NCBI RefSeq assembly: GCF_002803075.1
Contig: NZ_NNBK01000016.1
Span: 67,271 to 131,270, forward strand
Direction: 5' to 3'
DNA: 64,000 bases
DNA from: Streptomyces sp. CB01373
GTDB taxonomy: Bacteria; Actinomycetota; Actinomycetes; Streptomycetales; Streptomycetaceae
The notes under the pieces were generated by a model. The model was given only the letters and a program-made list of their open reading frames with translations. It ran no database searches and was not told the origin of the DNA. The translations under genes and the position numbers were made by a program. Positions 9,495 to 17,694 of this stretch are shown here, one piece after another (the first letter of the stretch is position 1; each line of letters starts with the position of its first letter).

Positions 9495-12026
9495 ATGTTC
9501 CGCACAGCCTTGCGCAACGTACTCGCGCACAAGGCCCGGCTCCTCATGACTGTGCTCGCCGTGATGCTCGGCGTCGCCTTCGTGTCGGGGACCCTGGTCT
9601 TCACCAACACCATCTCGGACGCGTTCCAGAAGAGTTCCGCCAAGGGCTTCGACCATGTCGACGTGGCCGTGCGGTCCAAGTTCCAGCAGAGCAAGGGCGA
9701 CCAGGTCGGCAAGCGGCCCGAGCTGACCCAGGCGCTGCTGGACGAGAGCGCCCGCGTCCCCGGCGCCGGCTCCGTCATCGGCGTCGTGCACGGCTTCACC
9801 GCGATCGCCGACAAGGACGGCAAGCTGATCGGCGGCGGCTTCCAGTCCCAGGGCGGCAACTACTGGGGCACGAAGGACCCCCGTTACCCGCTCAAGTCGG
9901 GCGCCGCCCCGCACGGCGAGAACCAGGTCCTCATCGACTCCGAGACCGCCCGGCGTGCCGGGTACAAGGTCGGCGACACCGTCCGCGTCTCCGTCGACGG
10001 CCCCGTCCTGAAGCCCACCGTCAGCGGCATCTTCACCACCGACGACGGCAACGTCGCGGCCGGCGGCAGCCTCGCCCTGTTCGACACGGCGACCGCCCAG
10101 AAGCTGTTCGGCAAGCCGGGCACGTACGACGAGATCGACGTGCAGGCGAAGGCGGGCACCAGCCAGGCGGCGCTGAAGACGCAGCTCGACCGGGTGCTGC
10201 CGAAGGGGAAGACCGAGACGACCACCGCCGCCAAGCTCGCCGACGACCAGGCGCGGATGATCTCGGACTCGATGAGCGGACTGCGTCAGGGCCTGCTGGT
10301 CTTCGCCGGCATCGCGCTGTTCGTCGGCACGTTCATCATCGCCAACACCTTCACCATGCTGGTCGCCCAGCGCACCAAGGAACTGGCGCTGCTGCGCGCG
10401 GTCGGCGCCTCCCGCCGCCAGGTCACCCGGTCCGTGCTGATCGAGGCGTTCCTGGTGGGCACGGTGGCCGCCGTGACCGGTCTGGTCGCGGGCATCGGCA
10501 TCGGCGCCGGACTGAAGTCCCTGCTGGGCTCGATGGGCGCCACCGTGCCCGACGGGCCGCTGGTCGTCACGCCCGGCACGGTCGTCGCCGCCCTCGCGGT
10601 CGGTGTCCTCGTGACCATGCTGGCCGCGTGGCTGCCCGGCCGCCGGGCTGCCAAGATCCCGCCGGTGGCGGCGATGAGCAGCCTGCACGCCCAGGCGACC
10701 GCCAAGTCGCTGGTGCTGCGCAACACCATCGGCGCCCTGTTCTCGGCCGCCGGTGTCGCCACGGTCCTGGCGGCCACGACGATGGACGACATCCAGTCCG
10801 CCCAGGCGCCCATGGGCATCGGCGCGGTGCTGCTGATCATCGGCGTGTTCATCCTGACCCCGCTGCTGTCCCGTCCGCTGATCGCCGCCACGGCCCCCGT
10901 CCTGCGCGCCTTCGGCGTCTCCGGCAAGCTGGCCCGGCAGAACTCGGTACGCAACCCGCGCCGTACGGCCGCCACCGCGTCCGCGCTGATGATCGGCCTG
11001 ACCCTCATCACCGGTATGACCGTGATGGCGGGCAGCCTCCAGCACGCGATCGACAAGATGGCCTCGTCCGCGATCCGCGCCGACTACGTGGTGTCGATGG
11101 CGAACGGCAACTTCCTCTCCCCGGACGTCGACAGCAAGCTGCGCGCCACCGAGGGCGTGACGGCCACCAGCCCGCTGCGCAACGCGCCCTCCCGCATCGA
11201 CGGGCAGACCGAGTTCCTCACCGGGGTGAACGGCAAGGCGATCCGCGAGCTGACCGATCTCCGGGTCGACGACGGCTCCTTCACGGTCGGCGGCACGAAG
11301 GTCGTCGTCGACGACAAGACCGCCAAGTCGCACGACTGGAAGGCCGGTTCGGTCTTCACCGCCTCCTTCGAGGACGGCAAGAAGCAGCGCCTGACCGTCG
11401 CCGGGGTCTACGAGGGCAACGAGATGATCCGCGGGATCATGCTGGACAACGCCACCCTCACGCCGCACGAGTCCCGCCCGAACGACATGCAGGTCATGGT
11501 CAAGACCTCCGACGGGGCGTCCGACGCGACCAAGGACCGGCTGGTGGAGGCCCTCGGCTCCAACCCGGCGATCAAGATCCAGGACAAGAAGGACATCTCC
11601 AACGGCATCGCGCAGATCTTCACCCTGATGCTGAACCTGCTCTACGGCCTGCTCGCCATGGCGGTGATCGTCGCGGTCCTCGGAGTCATCAACACCCTGG
11701 CGATGTCGGTGTTCGAGCGCTCCCAGGAGATCGGCATGCTCCGCGCCATCGGCCTGGACCGCAAGGGCATCAAGCGGATGGTCCGTCTGGAGTCCCTGGT
11801 GATCTCCCTGTTCGGCGGTGTCCTCGGCATCGGGCTCGGCGTCTTCTTCGGCTGGGCGGCCGGTGAGCTGCTGGGCTCCAGCCTGTCGACGTACGAGCTG
11901 ATCCTGCCCTGGTCGCGGCTGGTCGTCTTCCTGCTGCTCGCGGCGGCGGTCGGCGTGCTGGCGGCCCTGTGGCCGGCCCGGCGCGCGGCCCGCCTGAACA
12001 TGCTCCAGGCCATCAAGTCGGAGTAG
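9495..12026 (+). CDS. ABC transporter permease, FtsX/MacB family
   Basis: An 843-residue permease paired with the ATPase 53 bases upstream. The N-terminal helix (LLMTVLAVMLGVAFVSGTLVF) is followed by a large extracytoplasmic domain of about 210 residues. A block of three helices comes next (near GLLVFAGIALFVGTFIIANTF), then further helices. A second extracytoplasmic domain precedes the C-terminal FtsX block (LLYGLLAMAVIVAVLGVINTLAMSVFERSQEIGMLRAIGL). This duplicated FtsX arrangement is typical of actinobacterial exporters in the MacB class. The coupling motif QRTKELALLRAVGASRRQV is present in both repeats. A close paralogue is at 36554-39133. Confidence 0.9.
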   Translation: MFRTALRNVLAHKARLLMTVLAVMLGVAFVSGTLVFTNTISDAFQKSSAKGFDHVDVAVRSKFQQSKGDQVGKRPELTQALLDESARVPGAGSVIGVVHGFTAIADKDGKLIGGGFQSQGGNYWGTKDPRYPLKSGAAPHGENQVLIDSETARRAGYKVGDTVRVSVDGPVLKPTVSGIFTTDDGNVAAGGSLALFDTATAQKLFGKPGTYDEIDVQAKAGTSQAALKTQLDRVLPKGKTETTTAAKLADDQARMISDSMSGLRQGLLVFAGIALFVGTFIIANTFTMLVAQRTKELALLRAVGASRRQVTRSVLIEAFLVGTVAAVTGLVAGIGIGAGLKSLLGSMGATVPDGPLVVTPGTVVAALAVGVLVTMLAAWLPGRRAAKIPPVAAMSSLHAQATAKSLVLRNTIGALFSAAGVATVLAATTMDDIQSAQAPMGIGAVLLIIGVFILTPLLSRPLIAATAPVLRAFGVSGKLARQNSVRNPRRTAATASALMIGLTLITGMTVMAGSLQHAIDKMASSAIRADYVVSMANGNFLSPDVDSKLRATEGVTATSPLRNAPSRIDGQTEFLTGVNGKAIRELTDLRVDDGSFTVGGTKVVVDDKTAKSHDWKAGSVFTASFEDGKKQRLTVAGVYEGNEMIRGIMLDNATLTPHESRPNDMQVMVKTSDGASDATKDRLVEALGSNPAIKIQDKKDISNGIAQIFTLMLNLLYGLLAMAVIVAVLGVINTLAMSVFERSQEIGMLRAIGLDRKGIKRMVRLESLVISLFGGVLGIGLGVFFGWAAGELLGSSLSTYELILPWSRLVVFLLLAAAVGVLAALWPARRAARLNMLQAIKSE

Positions 12027-12054
12027 CGGTCGCCTGTGCGACCTCGGCGCCAAA

Positions 12055-12085
12055 GGGGGGCCGTTCCATGACGGAACGGGCCCCC
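12055..12085. terminator. hairpin terminator between ABC permease and convergent methyltransferase
   Basis: GGGGGGCCGTTCC and GGAACGGGCCCCC pair around ATGAC with one mismatch, between convergent genes. Confidence 0.75.
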
Positions 12086-12112
12086 GTGGCGTATGGAGCC
12101 GGGCGGCGTGCG

Positions 12113-13423
12113 CTAGGCGGGCGGGGCGCCCCAGGTGCGGGCCCGCAGCGGCATCCCCGAGTCGCCGGACGCGGGGGTCCGCACGGCCAGCACCTGGTTG
12201 ACCCCGATGCGGTTGCGTTCGAAGGCGAGCGCGGAGGCCGCCATGTACAGGAGCCAGACACGGGCGCGTCCGGGGCTGGTGAGCCGCACCGCCCGGTCCC
12301 AGTCCGCCTCCAGGTTGGCCACCCAGCGGCGCAGGGTGAGCGCGTAGTGCTCGCGGATCGACTCCACGTCGCGGACCTCGAAGCCGGCCCGCTCCAACTG
12401 GGTCACGGTGGAGCCGACGGGGGCGAGTTCGCCGTCCGGGAAGACGTAGGCGTCGATGAACTCGTCCACGTGGTACTCGGATTCGTCCCGCTGCGGCCGG
12501 CGGCCGATCTGGTGGTTGAGCAGCCGCCCGCCGGGCTTCAGCAGGGCGTGCAGATCACGCGCGTACCGCAGGTAGGGAGCGGCGCCGACGTGTTCGGCCA
12601 TGCCGATGGAGGAGATCGCGTCGTAGGGGCCGTCGTCCACGTCCCGGTAGTCCTGGACGCGGATCTCCACCCGGTCCGTGAGCCCCTCGTCGGCGACGCG
12701 CTTGCGGGCGTACGCCGCCTGCTCCTGGGACAGGGTGACGCCGACGACGCCCACGCCGTGCTCGCGGGCCGCGTGGACGGCCATGGATCCCCAGCCGCAG
12801 CCGACGTCGAGGAGGCGCCGACCGGGCCTCAGGTCCAGCTTGCGCGAGATCAGTTCGAGCTTGTCGTGCTGGGCCTGTTCGAGGGTGGCGAGGGGTTCGC
12901 GGGCCGGCCAGTAGGCGCAGGAGTACACCATGGAGGGGCCGAGGACGAGCCCGTAGAAGTCGTTGCCGACGTCGTAGTGGTGGCTGATGGCGCGCTTGTC
13001 GCTGTGCCTGGTGTGCAGCCGGCCGCGGCGCCTGCGGACCTCCTCGCGCGGCGGGGCGGGCGGCAGCGGCGGGCCGCCCAGCTTCACCAGGCCGCGGACG
13101 GCGGCGCGGGCCTGCGGGTCGCGCAGCGTCCCGGCGAGACCGGGGGCGTCCTCGCCACGCTCCCAGATCAGGCCCGAGAGCAGTTCCAGCGCGGTGTAGA
13201 GGTCGCCCTCGACGGTCAGGTCGCCGGCCACCCAGGCGCGGGCCAGGCCCAGTTCGCCCGGCTTGAACAGCAGCCGCCGCAGGGCCCGGCGGTTGCGTAC
13301 GACGAGCATCGGTGCGTCCGGCGGCCCCGCCTCGGAACCGTCCCAGGCGCGGACGCGCACGGGAAGCGGGGTCCCCACCAGTTGTTCGAGGAGTCGTGTG
13401 AGCCGCAGCGCGGCATCGGGCAT
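12113..13423 (-). CDS. cyclopropane-fatty-acyl-phospholipid synthase family methyltransferase
   Basis: SAM-dependent methyltransferase of 436 residues, predicted to modify unsaturated fatty acyl chains of membrane phospholipids. ATG 13423 has GGAGGT seven bases upstream; longer in-frame extensions lack a site. The N-terminal lipid-binding region (about 1-130) contains VAGDLTVEGDLYTAL. HYDVGNDFYGLVLGPSMVYS and CAYW follow, typical of CFA synthases. LLDVGCGWGSMAVHAA is the SAM-binding motif. SIGMAEHVG and the C-terminal helix region complete the fold. Tuberculostearate-type methylation is an alternative. The convergent ABC operon is unrelated. Confidence 0.9.
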   Translation of the reverse strand: MPDAALRLTRLLEQLVGTPLPVRVRAWDGSEAGPPDAPMLVVRNRRALRRLLFKPGELGLARAWVAGDLTVEGDLYTALELLSGLIWERGEDAPGLAGTLRDPQARAAVRGLVKLGGPPLPPAPPREEVRRRRGRLHTRHSDKRAISHHYDVGNDFYGLVLGPSMVYSCAYWPAREPLATLEQAQHDKLELISRKLDLRPGRRLLDVGCGWGSMAVHAAREHGVGVVGVTLSQEQAAYARKRVADEGLTDRVEIRVQDYRDVDDGPYDAISSIGMAEHVGAAPYLRYARDLHALLKPGGRLLNHQIGRRPQRDESEYHVDEFIDAYVFPDGELAPVGSTVTQLERAGFEVRDVESIREHYALTLRRWVANLEADWDRAVRLTSPGRARVWLLYMAASALAFERNRIGVNQVLAVRTPASGDSGMPLRARTWGAPPA

Positions 13424-13569
13424 GGTGCACACCTCCATGACGACGAACGCCGGAATGTCATCCACCACGTAAACACCGGGACGCACCGGGCGCAGTCCCG
13501 CAACGGAGTTACGACTGGGCAAACACCACCGTTCCACCGCAACGGCTCCGTGTCACGACGGGCGGAACG

Positions 13570-13611
13570 CCGAAGGACCTCCCGCACCACGGATGGCGGG
13601 AGGTCCTTCGG
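13570..13611. terminator. strong hairpin terminator after ndh
   Basis: CCGAAGGACCTCCCGC (13570-13585) is perfectly complementary to 13596-13611 across a 10-base loop. It separates ndh from the downstream CFA-synthase-like gene. The remaining sequence of 13424-13677 shows no gene. Confidence 0.85.
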
Positions 13612-13677
13612 TTCGTGCGTCGGACCGGGAGGCCGTACGGCCCGGAGGTCAGAGACCCGGAAGCCGGGAGGCCTGGG

Positions 13678-15063
13678 TCAGGAGGCCTTGGCCTTCTCCT
13701 CGGTCTTCCCCGCGGCGGCGGGCACCGGCGCGGGCTTGGCGGCCTCGTAGAACTCCTCGCGGGGGTTCTCCATGGCGCCGAGGGAGACGACCTCGCGCTT
13801 GAGGAACATGCCGAGGGTCCAGTCGGCGAAGATGCGGATCTTCCGGTTCCAGGTCGGCATGGCCATGCCGTGGTAGCCGCGGTGCATGTACCAGGCGAGG
13901 CGTCCCTTGAGCTTGATCTTCATCTTGCCCATGACGATCATCGCGACGCCCTTGTGCAGGCCGAGACCCGCGACCGCGCCCTTGTTGGCGTGCTCGTAGT
14001 CCCCCTGCGGGAAGCCCCGCATCTGGGAGATCACGTTGTCGCCGAGGACCTTGGCCTGGCGCAGCGCGTGCTGGGCGTTCGGCGGGCACCAGGCGTTCTC
14101 GTTGCCCGCCCGGCGGCCGACGAGGTCGGGCACCTGCGCGTTGTCACCGGCGGCCCAGATGTAGTCCGTGCCCTGCACCTGGAGGGTGGGCGCGCAGTCG
14201 ACGTGGCCGCGCGGGCCGAGCGGCAGACCGAAGCGGGACAGCACCGGGTTGGGCTTGACGCCCGCGGTCCACACGATGGTGCTGGAGTCGACCTCGAGGC
14301 CGTTCTTGAGCACCACGTGGCCGTCGACGCAGGACTCCATGGAGGTGGAGAGGTAGACCTCCACACCGCGGCCCTCGAGGTGCTCCCTGCCGTACTGGCC
14401 GAGCTTGGGGCCGACCTCGGGGAGGATCTTGTCGGCGGCGTCGACGAGGATGAAGCGCATGTCCTCGCGGGACACGTTGTTGTAGTACTTGGCCGCGTCC
14501 CGGGCCATGTCCTCGACCTCACCGATGGTCTCGGCGCCGGCGAAGCCACCGCCGATGAAGACGAAGGTGAGCGCCTTGCGGCGGATCTCCTCGTCGGTGG
14601 TGGAGTCGGCCTTGTCGAGCTGCTCCAGGACGTGGTTGCGCAGTCCGATGGACTCCTCGATGCCCTTCATGCCGATGCCCTGCTCGGCGAGGCCGGGGAT
14701 CGGGAAGGTGCGGGACACCGCGCCCATCGCGATGACCAGGTAGTCGAAGGGCAGCTCGTACGCCTCGCCGACCAGCGGGGCGACCGTGGCGACCTTGCGG
14801 TCCTGGTCGATGGTGGTGACCCGGCCGGTGAGGACCTCCGCCTTGGGCAGCACGCGTCGCAGCGGGACGACGACGTGCCGGGGCGAGATGCTGCCGGCTG
14901 CGGCTTCGGGGAGGAAGGGCTGGTAGGTCATGTACGAACGGGGGTCGACGACCGTGACGGTCGCCTCTCCGTAGCGCATCTTCTTGAGGATGCGCCGAGC
15001 TGCGTACAGGCCTACGTACCCACCGCCTACTACGAGGATCCTGGGACGCTCCGTGGTGCTCAT
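13678..15063 (-). CDS. ndh: type II NADH dehydrogenase (NDH-2)
   Basis: Single-subunit, non-proton-pumping NADH:menaquinone oxidoreductase of 461 residues, peripheral at the inner face of the membrane. ATG 15063 starts MSTTERPRILVVGGGYVGLY, placing the FAD Rossmann motif at once. FVFIGGGFAGAETIGEVED is the NADH-binding motif, and WAAGDNAQVPD is the C-terminal FAD motif. The C-terminus carries an amphipathic segment for membrane association. A Rex-type operator lies about 310 bases upstream. In S. coelicolor ndh is a known target of the redox repressor Rex, so derepression at high NADH is expected here too. Confidence 0.93.
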   Translation of the reverse strand: MSTTERPRILVVGGGYVGLYAARRILKKMRYGEATVTVVDPRSYMTYQPFLPEAAAGSISPRHVVVPLRRVLPKAEVLTGRVTTIDQDRKVATVAPLVGEAYELPFDYLVIAMGAVSRTFPIPGLAEQGIGMKGIEESIGLRNHVLEQLDKADSTTDEEIRRKALTFVFIGGGFAGAETIGEVEDMARDAAKYYNNVSREDMRFILVDAADKILPEVGPKLGQYGREHLEGRGVEVYLSTSMESCVDGHVVLKNGLEVDSSTIVWTAGVKPNPVLSRFGLPLGPRGHVDCAPTLQVQGTDYIWAAGDNAQVPDLVGRRAGNENAWCPPNAQHALRQAKVLGDNVISQMRGFPQGDYEHANKGAVAGLGLHKGVAMIVMGKMKIKLKGRLAWYMHRGYHGMAMPTWNRKIRIFADWTLGMFLKREVVSLGAMENPREEFYEAAKPAPVPAAAGKTEEKAKAS

Positions 15064-15370
15064 GGCATCGAGTATCCACCTGCTCCAGGGGGGTCGCTCG
15101 TGCGCCCCTTCACAAGGTTCGACAGCCCCTGTGGTAAACTCCGCGCCCCCGTTCGGCGAGCTCTGATGGCCACAGGCGGCCGCCGTCCGGTTCGGACCGT
15201 TGTCAAGACCGCGTGAGCTGCTCATCTGACCGAAGTCGGTCCCCCGCCGAGGGGCCGCGCGGCCCTTCCGGAACCACTTCCCGGCGCTCACCCGAGCACC
15301 GCTTTCCGCCTGCTGAGACCCCGAAAAGGCCCCCGGAGGCCCTTTCGGCCCTTGACACGGGCGAATTCCT

Positions 15371-15386
15371 TGTGAAGAACTTCACG
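15371..15386. promoter_or_regulatory. Rex operator upstream of ndh
   Basis: TGTGAAGAACTTCACG differs at only the last base from the palindromic consensus TGTGAA-N4-TTCACA recognised by the NADH-sensing repressor Rex in Streptomyces. The 441-base gap 15064-15504 holds this site and the palindrome at 15472-15485 but no gene. Confidence 0.75.
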
Positions 15387-15471
15387 AAGTTTTACTGGCG
15401 GAACGTCACCGGGGGGCGCCGAACGGGCCCCCGGGTGCGCTCACACGGTATCCGAACTGCTCAACCGCAGG

Positions 15472-15485
15472 CTACTGGCCAGTAG
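15472..15485. promoter_or_regulatory. perfect 14-base palindrome
   Basis: CTACTGGCCAGTAG, loopless and so unlikely to be a terminator. It lies just past the stop of ppx and 100 bases beyond the Rex site. Possibly a second operator of the ndh promoter region. Confidence 0.35.
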
Positions 15486-15504
15486 AACCAGGGGGAGGAC
15501 GAGC

Positions 15505-16446
15505 CTACGCCACGGACCACGCGATGCCGTCGAGGATGTCGTGCTCGCTCACGACGACCTCCTTCGCGCCGATCCGCTCCATGACGGCCAGCAGGACCAG
15601 CGCGCCCGCGCCGATGACGTCGACACGGCCCGGGTGCATGGAGGGGGTCGCCGCGCGCTCGGCGTGCGTGGAGCGCAGCAGGCGGTCGCTGATCTCGCGG
15701 ACGCGCTCGCGGGAGACACGCGAGTGGTGGATGGCCGCCGAGTCGTATCCGGGCAGCTCCTGGGAGATCGCCGACACCGTCGTCACCGAGCCGGCCAGGC
15801 CCACCAGGGTGCGCGCCTCGCGCAGCGGGACCGTCTTCTCCGCGAGGTCGAGCGCGGCCTCGATGTCGGCGCGTACGGCGGCGATCTGCTTCTCCGTCGG
15901 CGGGTCGGTGACCACCCCGTCCCGCACCAGGTGACGCTCCGTCATGCGGACGCAGCCCACGTCCACCGAGCGCGCCGCGCGGACGTGGTCGTCGCCCACG
16001 ACGAACTCCGTCGAGCCGCCGCCGATGTCGACCACCAGGAAGGGCCGGGCGAGGTCCGTACGGCCCGTCAGCTCCTTCGTCGCGCCGGTGAAGGAGAACT
16101 CCGCCTCCTGGTCACCGGAGATCACCTCGGGCTCGACGCCGAGGATGTCCATCACCCCGCGCACGAACTCGTCCCGGTTCTCGGCGTCCCGGGAGGCGGA
16201 GGTGGCCACGAAGCGCAGCCGTTCGGCGCCGTGCTCCTTGACGGCCCGGGCGTACTCCCGGCAGGCCGCGAAGGTCCGCTCCAGCGCCTCGGGGGCGAGC
16301 CGGCCGGTGCGGTCGACGCCCTGGCCGAGCCGCACGATGGTCATGCGCCGGTCCAGCTCGCGCAGTTCGCCCGTCGCCGGGTCGGCGTCCGCGACCAGCA
16401 GACGGATGGAGTTCGTACCGCAGTCGACGGCGGCGACCCGGGTCAT
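15505..16446 (-). CDS. ppx: exopolyphosphatase, Ppx/GppA family
   Basis: A 313-residue phosphatase of the ASKHA fold that hydrolyses polyphosphate (or pppGpp). ATG 16446 overlaps the stop of the upstream DUF501 gene by four bases (ATGA), indicating translational coupling. VAAVDCGTNSIRLLVAD is the phosphate-1 motif. ATSASRDAENRDEF and VVDIGGGSTEFVVG are the connecting and phosphate-2 motifs. LVGLAGSVTTV is also conserved. It is shorter than proteobacterial Ppx and lacks the C-terminal domains, as usual in actinobacteria. Last gene of the eno-divIC-DUF501-ppx cluster. Confidence 0.9.
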   Translation of the reverse strand: MTRVAAVDCGTNSIRLLVADADPATGELRELDRRMTIVRLGQGVDRTGRLAPEALERTFAACREYARAVKEHGAERLRFVATSASRDAENRDEFVRGVMDILGVEPEVISGDQEAEFSFTGATKELTGRTDLARPFLVVDIGGGSTEFVVGDDHVRAARSVDVGCVRMTERHLVRDGVVTDPPTEKQIAAVRADIEAALDLAEKTVPLREARTLVGLAGSVTTVSAISQELPGYDSAAIHHSRVSRERVREISDRLLRSTHAERAATPSMHPGRVDVIGAGALVLLAVMERIGAKEVVVSEHDILDGIAWSVA

Positions 16447-17048
16447 GCGCCGTCCTCCCCGGTCTCCAGGGGACCGGCGGCGGACCGGCCGCCTTCGGAG
16501 GTCCCGGTCTGACGCCCCTCGCCGGACGGCGGCTGCGCGGGCGTCACACACGGGCCCTTGCGCCACCACTCGGGCAGCATCGCGATCGCCTCGTCGCCGA
16601 GCGGGTTCACACCGGGCCCCGCGGCGAGCGAGTGGGCGACCAGGACGTGCAGGCACTTCACCCGGTCCGGCATGCCGCCCGCGCTGGGGAAGCCCGTCAG
16701 CTTCTCGATCTCGTCCCGGCGCCGGATGTAGTCCTCGTGCGCGGCCCGGTACGCGGCCGCCAGTTCCGGGTCGGTGGCCAGCCGCTCCGTCATCTCCTTC
16801 ATCACGCCGTCGGCCTCCAGCGTGCCGATGGCCGAGGCGGCGCGCGGGCACGTCAGGTAGTACAGCGTGGGGAAGGGCGTGCCGTCGGGCAGCCGCGGTG
16901 CCGTCTCCACGACGTCGGGCTGCCCGCAGGGGCAGCGGTGCGCGATCGCGCGCAGCCCGCGCGGCGGCCGCCCGAGCTGCTGCTCGAAGGCCTCGATGTC
17001 CGCCTCGGTGGGCTCGGTGCGCTCAGTGGACGGCGGTGGGGTTTCCAT
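16443..17048 (-). CDS. DUF501 family protein
   Basis: A 201-residue cytosolic protein of the DUF501 family, conserved next to eno, divIC and ppx in actinobacteria. Visible features are HRCPCGQPDVVET (three Cys/His positions that could bind metal), TLYYLTCPRA and the C-terminal KCLHVLVAHSLAAGPGVNPLGDE stretch characteristic of the family. The first 20 residues are Pro/Glu/Thr-rich. It overlaps ppx by four bases and begins 26 bases after the divIC stop. No biochemical function is known. Confidence 0.88.
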   Translation of the reverse strand: METPPPSTERTEPTEADIEAFEQQLGRPPRGLRAIAHRCPCGQPDVVETAPRLPDGTPFPTLYYLTCPRAASAIGTLEADGVMKEMTERLATDPELAAAYRAAHEDYIRRRDEIEKLTGFPSAGGMPDRVKCLHVLVAHSLAAGPGVNPLGDEAIAMLPEWWRKGPCVTPAQPPSGEGRQTGTSEGGRSAAGPLETGEDGA

Positions 17049-17073
17049 GCCTTGCGTACATCTCTCTGTCAGT

Positions 17074-17550
17074 TCACTGGTCGGAGGCGTCGGACTTGTC
17101 GACTCCGTCCCAGACGTTGGCGTACCAGGGGCGGCGGGCCGTCCCCCGCTCGGCGCGGGACCGCTCGGCCGGGCCCGGTTCGACCACGGAGTAGCCGGTC
17201 TCCCCGGGCTTCACGTAGTGCAGCCGCCGCCGGATCTGCTGTTCGGCGTAGGCGTCGTCCTGCCAGCGTGCCTTGAGGTCGCGCAGTTGTTCCACCCGCT
17301 GCTGGGCCTGCCGCTTCTGGCGTTGCAGGTCGGCGATGTCGGCGCGCTGGGAGACGTACTGCCGCATCGGGTACGCGAGGGCGACCACCATCGAGCACAG
17401 CACCAGCGCGAGCAGCGCCGCGCGGCCGGTGAGGCGGGAGCGGCGGGCCTGGCGCCGGGTCTGCGAACGGTAGACGCGGGCCGCGGTCTGCTCACCGAGC
17501 AACCTGATCCTGGTCGTGGTGGAGAACCGGTCCCGGTCCTTGACGGCCAT
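17074..17550 (-). CDS. divIC: septum formation initiator, DivIC/FtsB family
   Basis: A bitopic cell-division protein of 158 residues. ATG 17550 has GGAGG seven bases upstream. The basic cytoplasmic N-terminus (about 1-42) precedes a single membrane helix (ALLALVLCSMVVALAYPM). A coiled coil follows (QRADIADLQRQKRQAQQRVEQL), and the extracytoplasmic QIRRRLHYVKPGETGY motif is diagnostic of the family. DivIC acts with DivIB/FtsL in the septal complex. In Streptomyces it matters for efficient sporulation septation rather than viability. It lies downstream of eno. Confidence 0.9.
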   Translation of the reverse strand: MAVKDRDRFSTTTRIRLLGEQTAARVYRSQTRRQARRSRLTGRAALLALVLCSMVVALAYPMRQYVSQRADIADLQRQKRQAQQRVEQLRDLKARWQDDAYAEQQIRRRLHYVKPGETGYSVVEPGPAERSRAERGTARRPWYANVWDGVDKSDASDQ

Positions 17551-17586
17551 CGTCCCGCCTCCCGTTCGTGCCCGCGCACACACGTG

Positions 17587-17631
17587 CGTACGTCCCCGGA
17601 CACGGTACGGGACCGGGTACGGGGACGTACG
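17587..17631. repeat. inverted repeat between eno and divIC
   Basis: CGTACGTCCCC (17587-17597) and GGGGACGTACG (17621-17631), an 11-bp perfect stem with a 23-base loop that could itself pair (GGTAC). It probably attenuates or terminates eno transcription before divIC. Confidence 0.5.
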
Positions 17632-17694
17632 TGCGACGGGCGAAGCCGTACGCTGTGCGGCTCAGCCGCCGTGGCGGCCGGGCCCTTGTCGTGC

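Noticed and set aside
9138..12053. A 971-codon minus-strand open frame
   Set aside because: It is opposite the ABC permease; its product is rich in Gly, Asp, Gln and His with no domain, an artefact of GC-rich codon bias.
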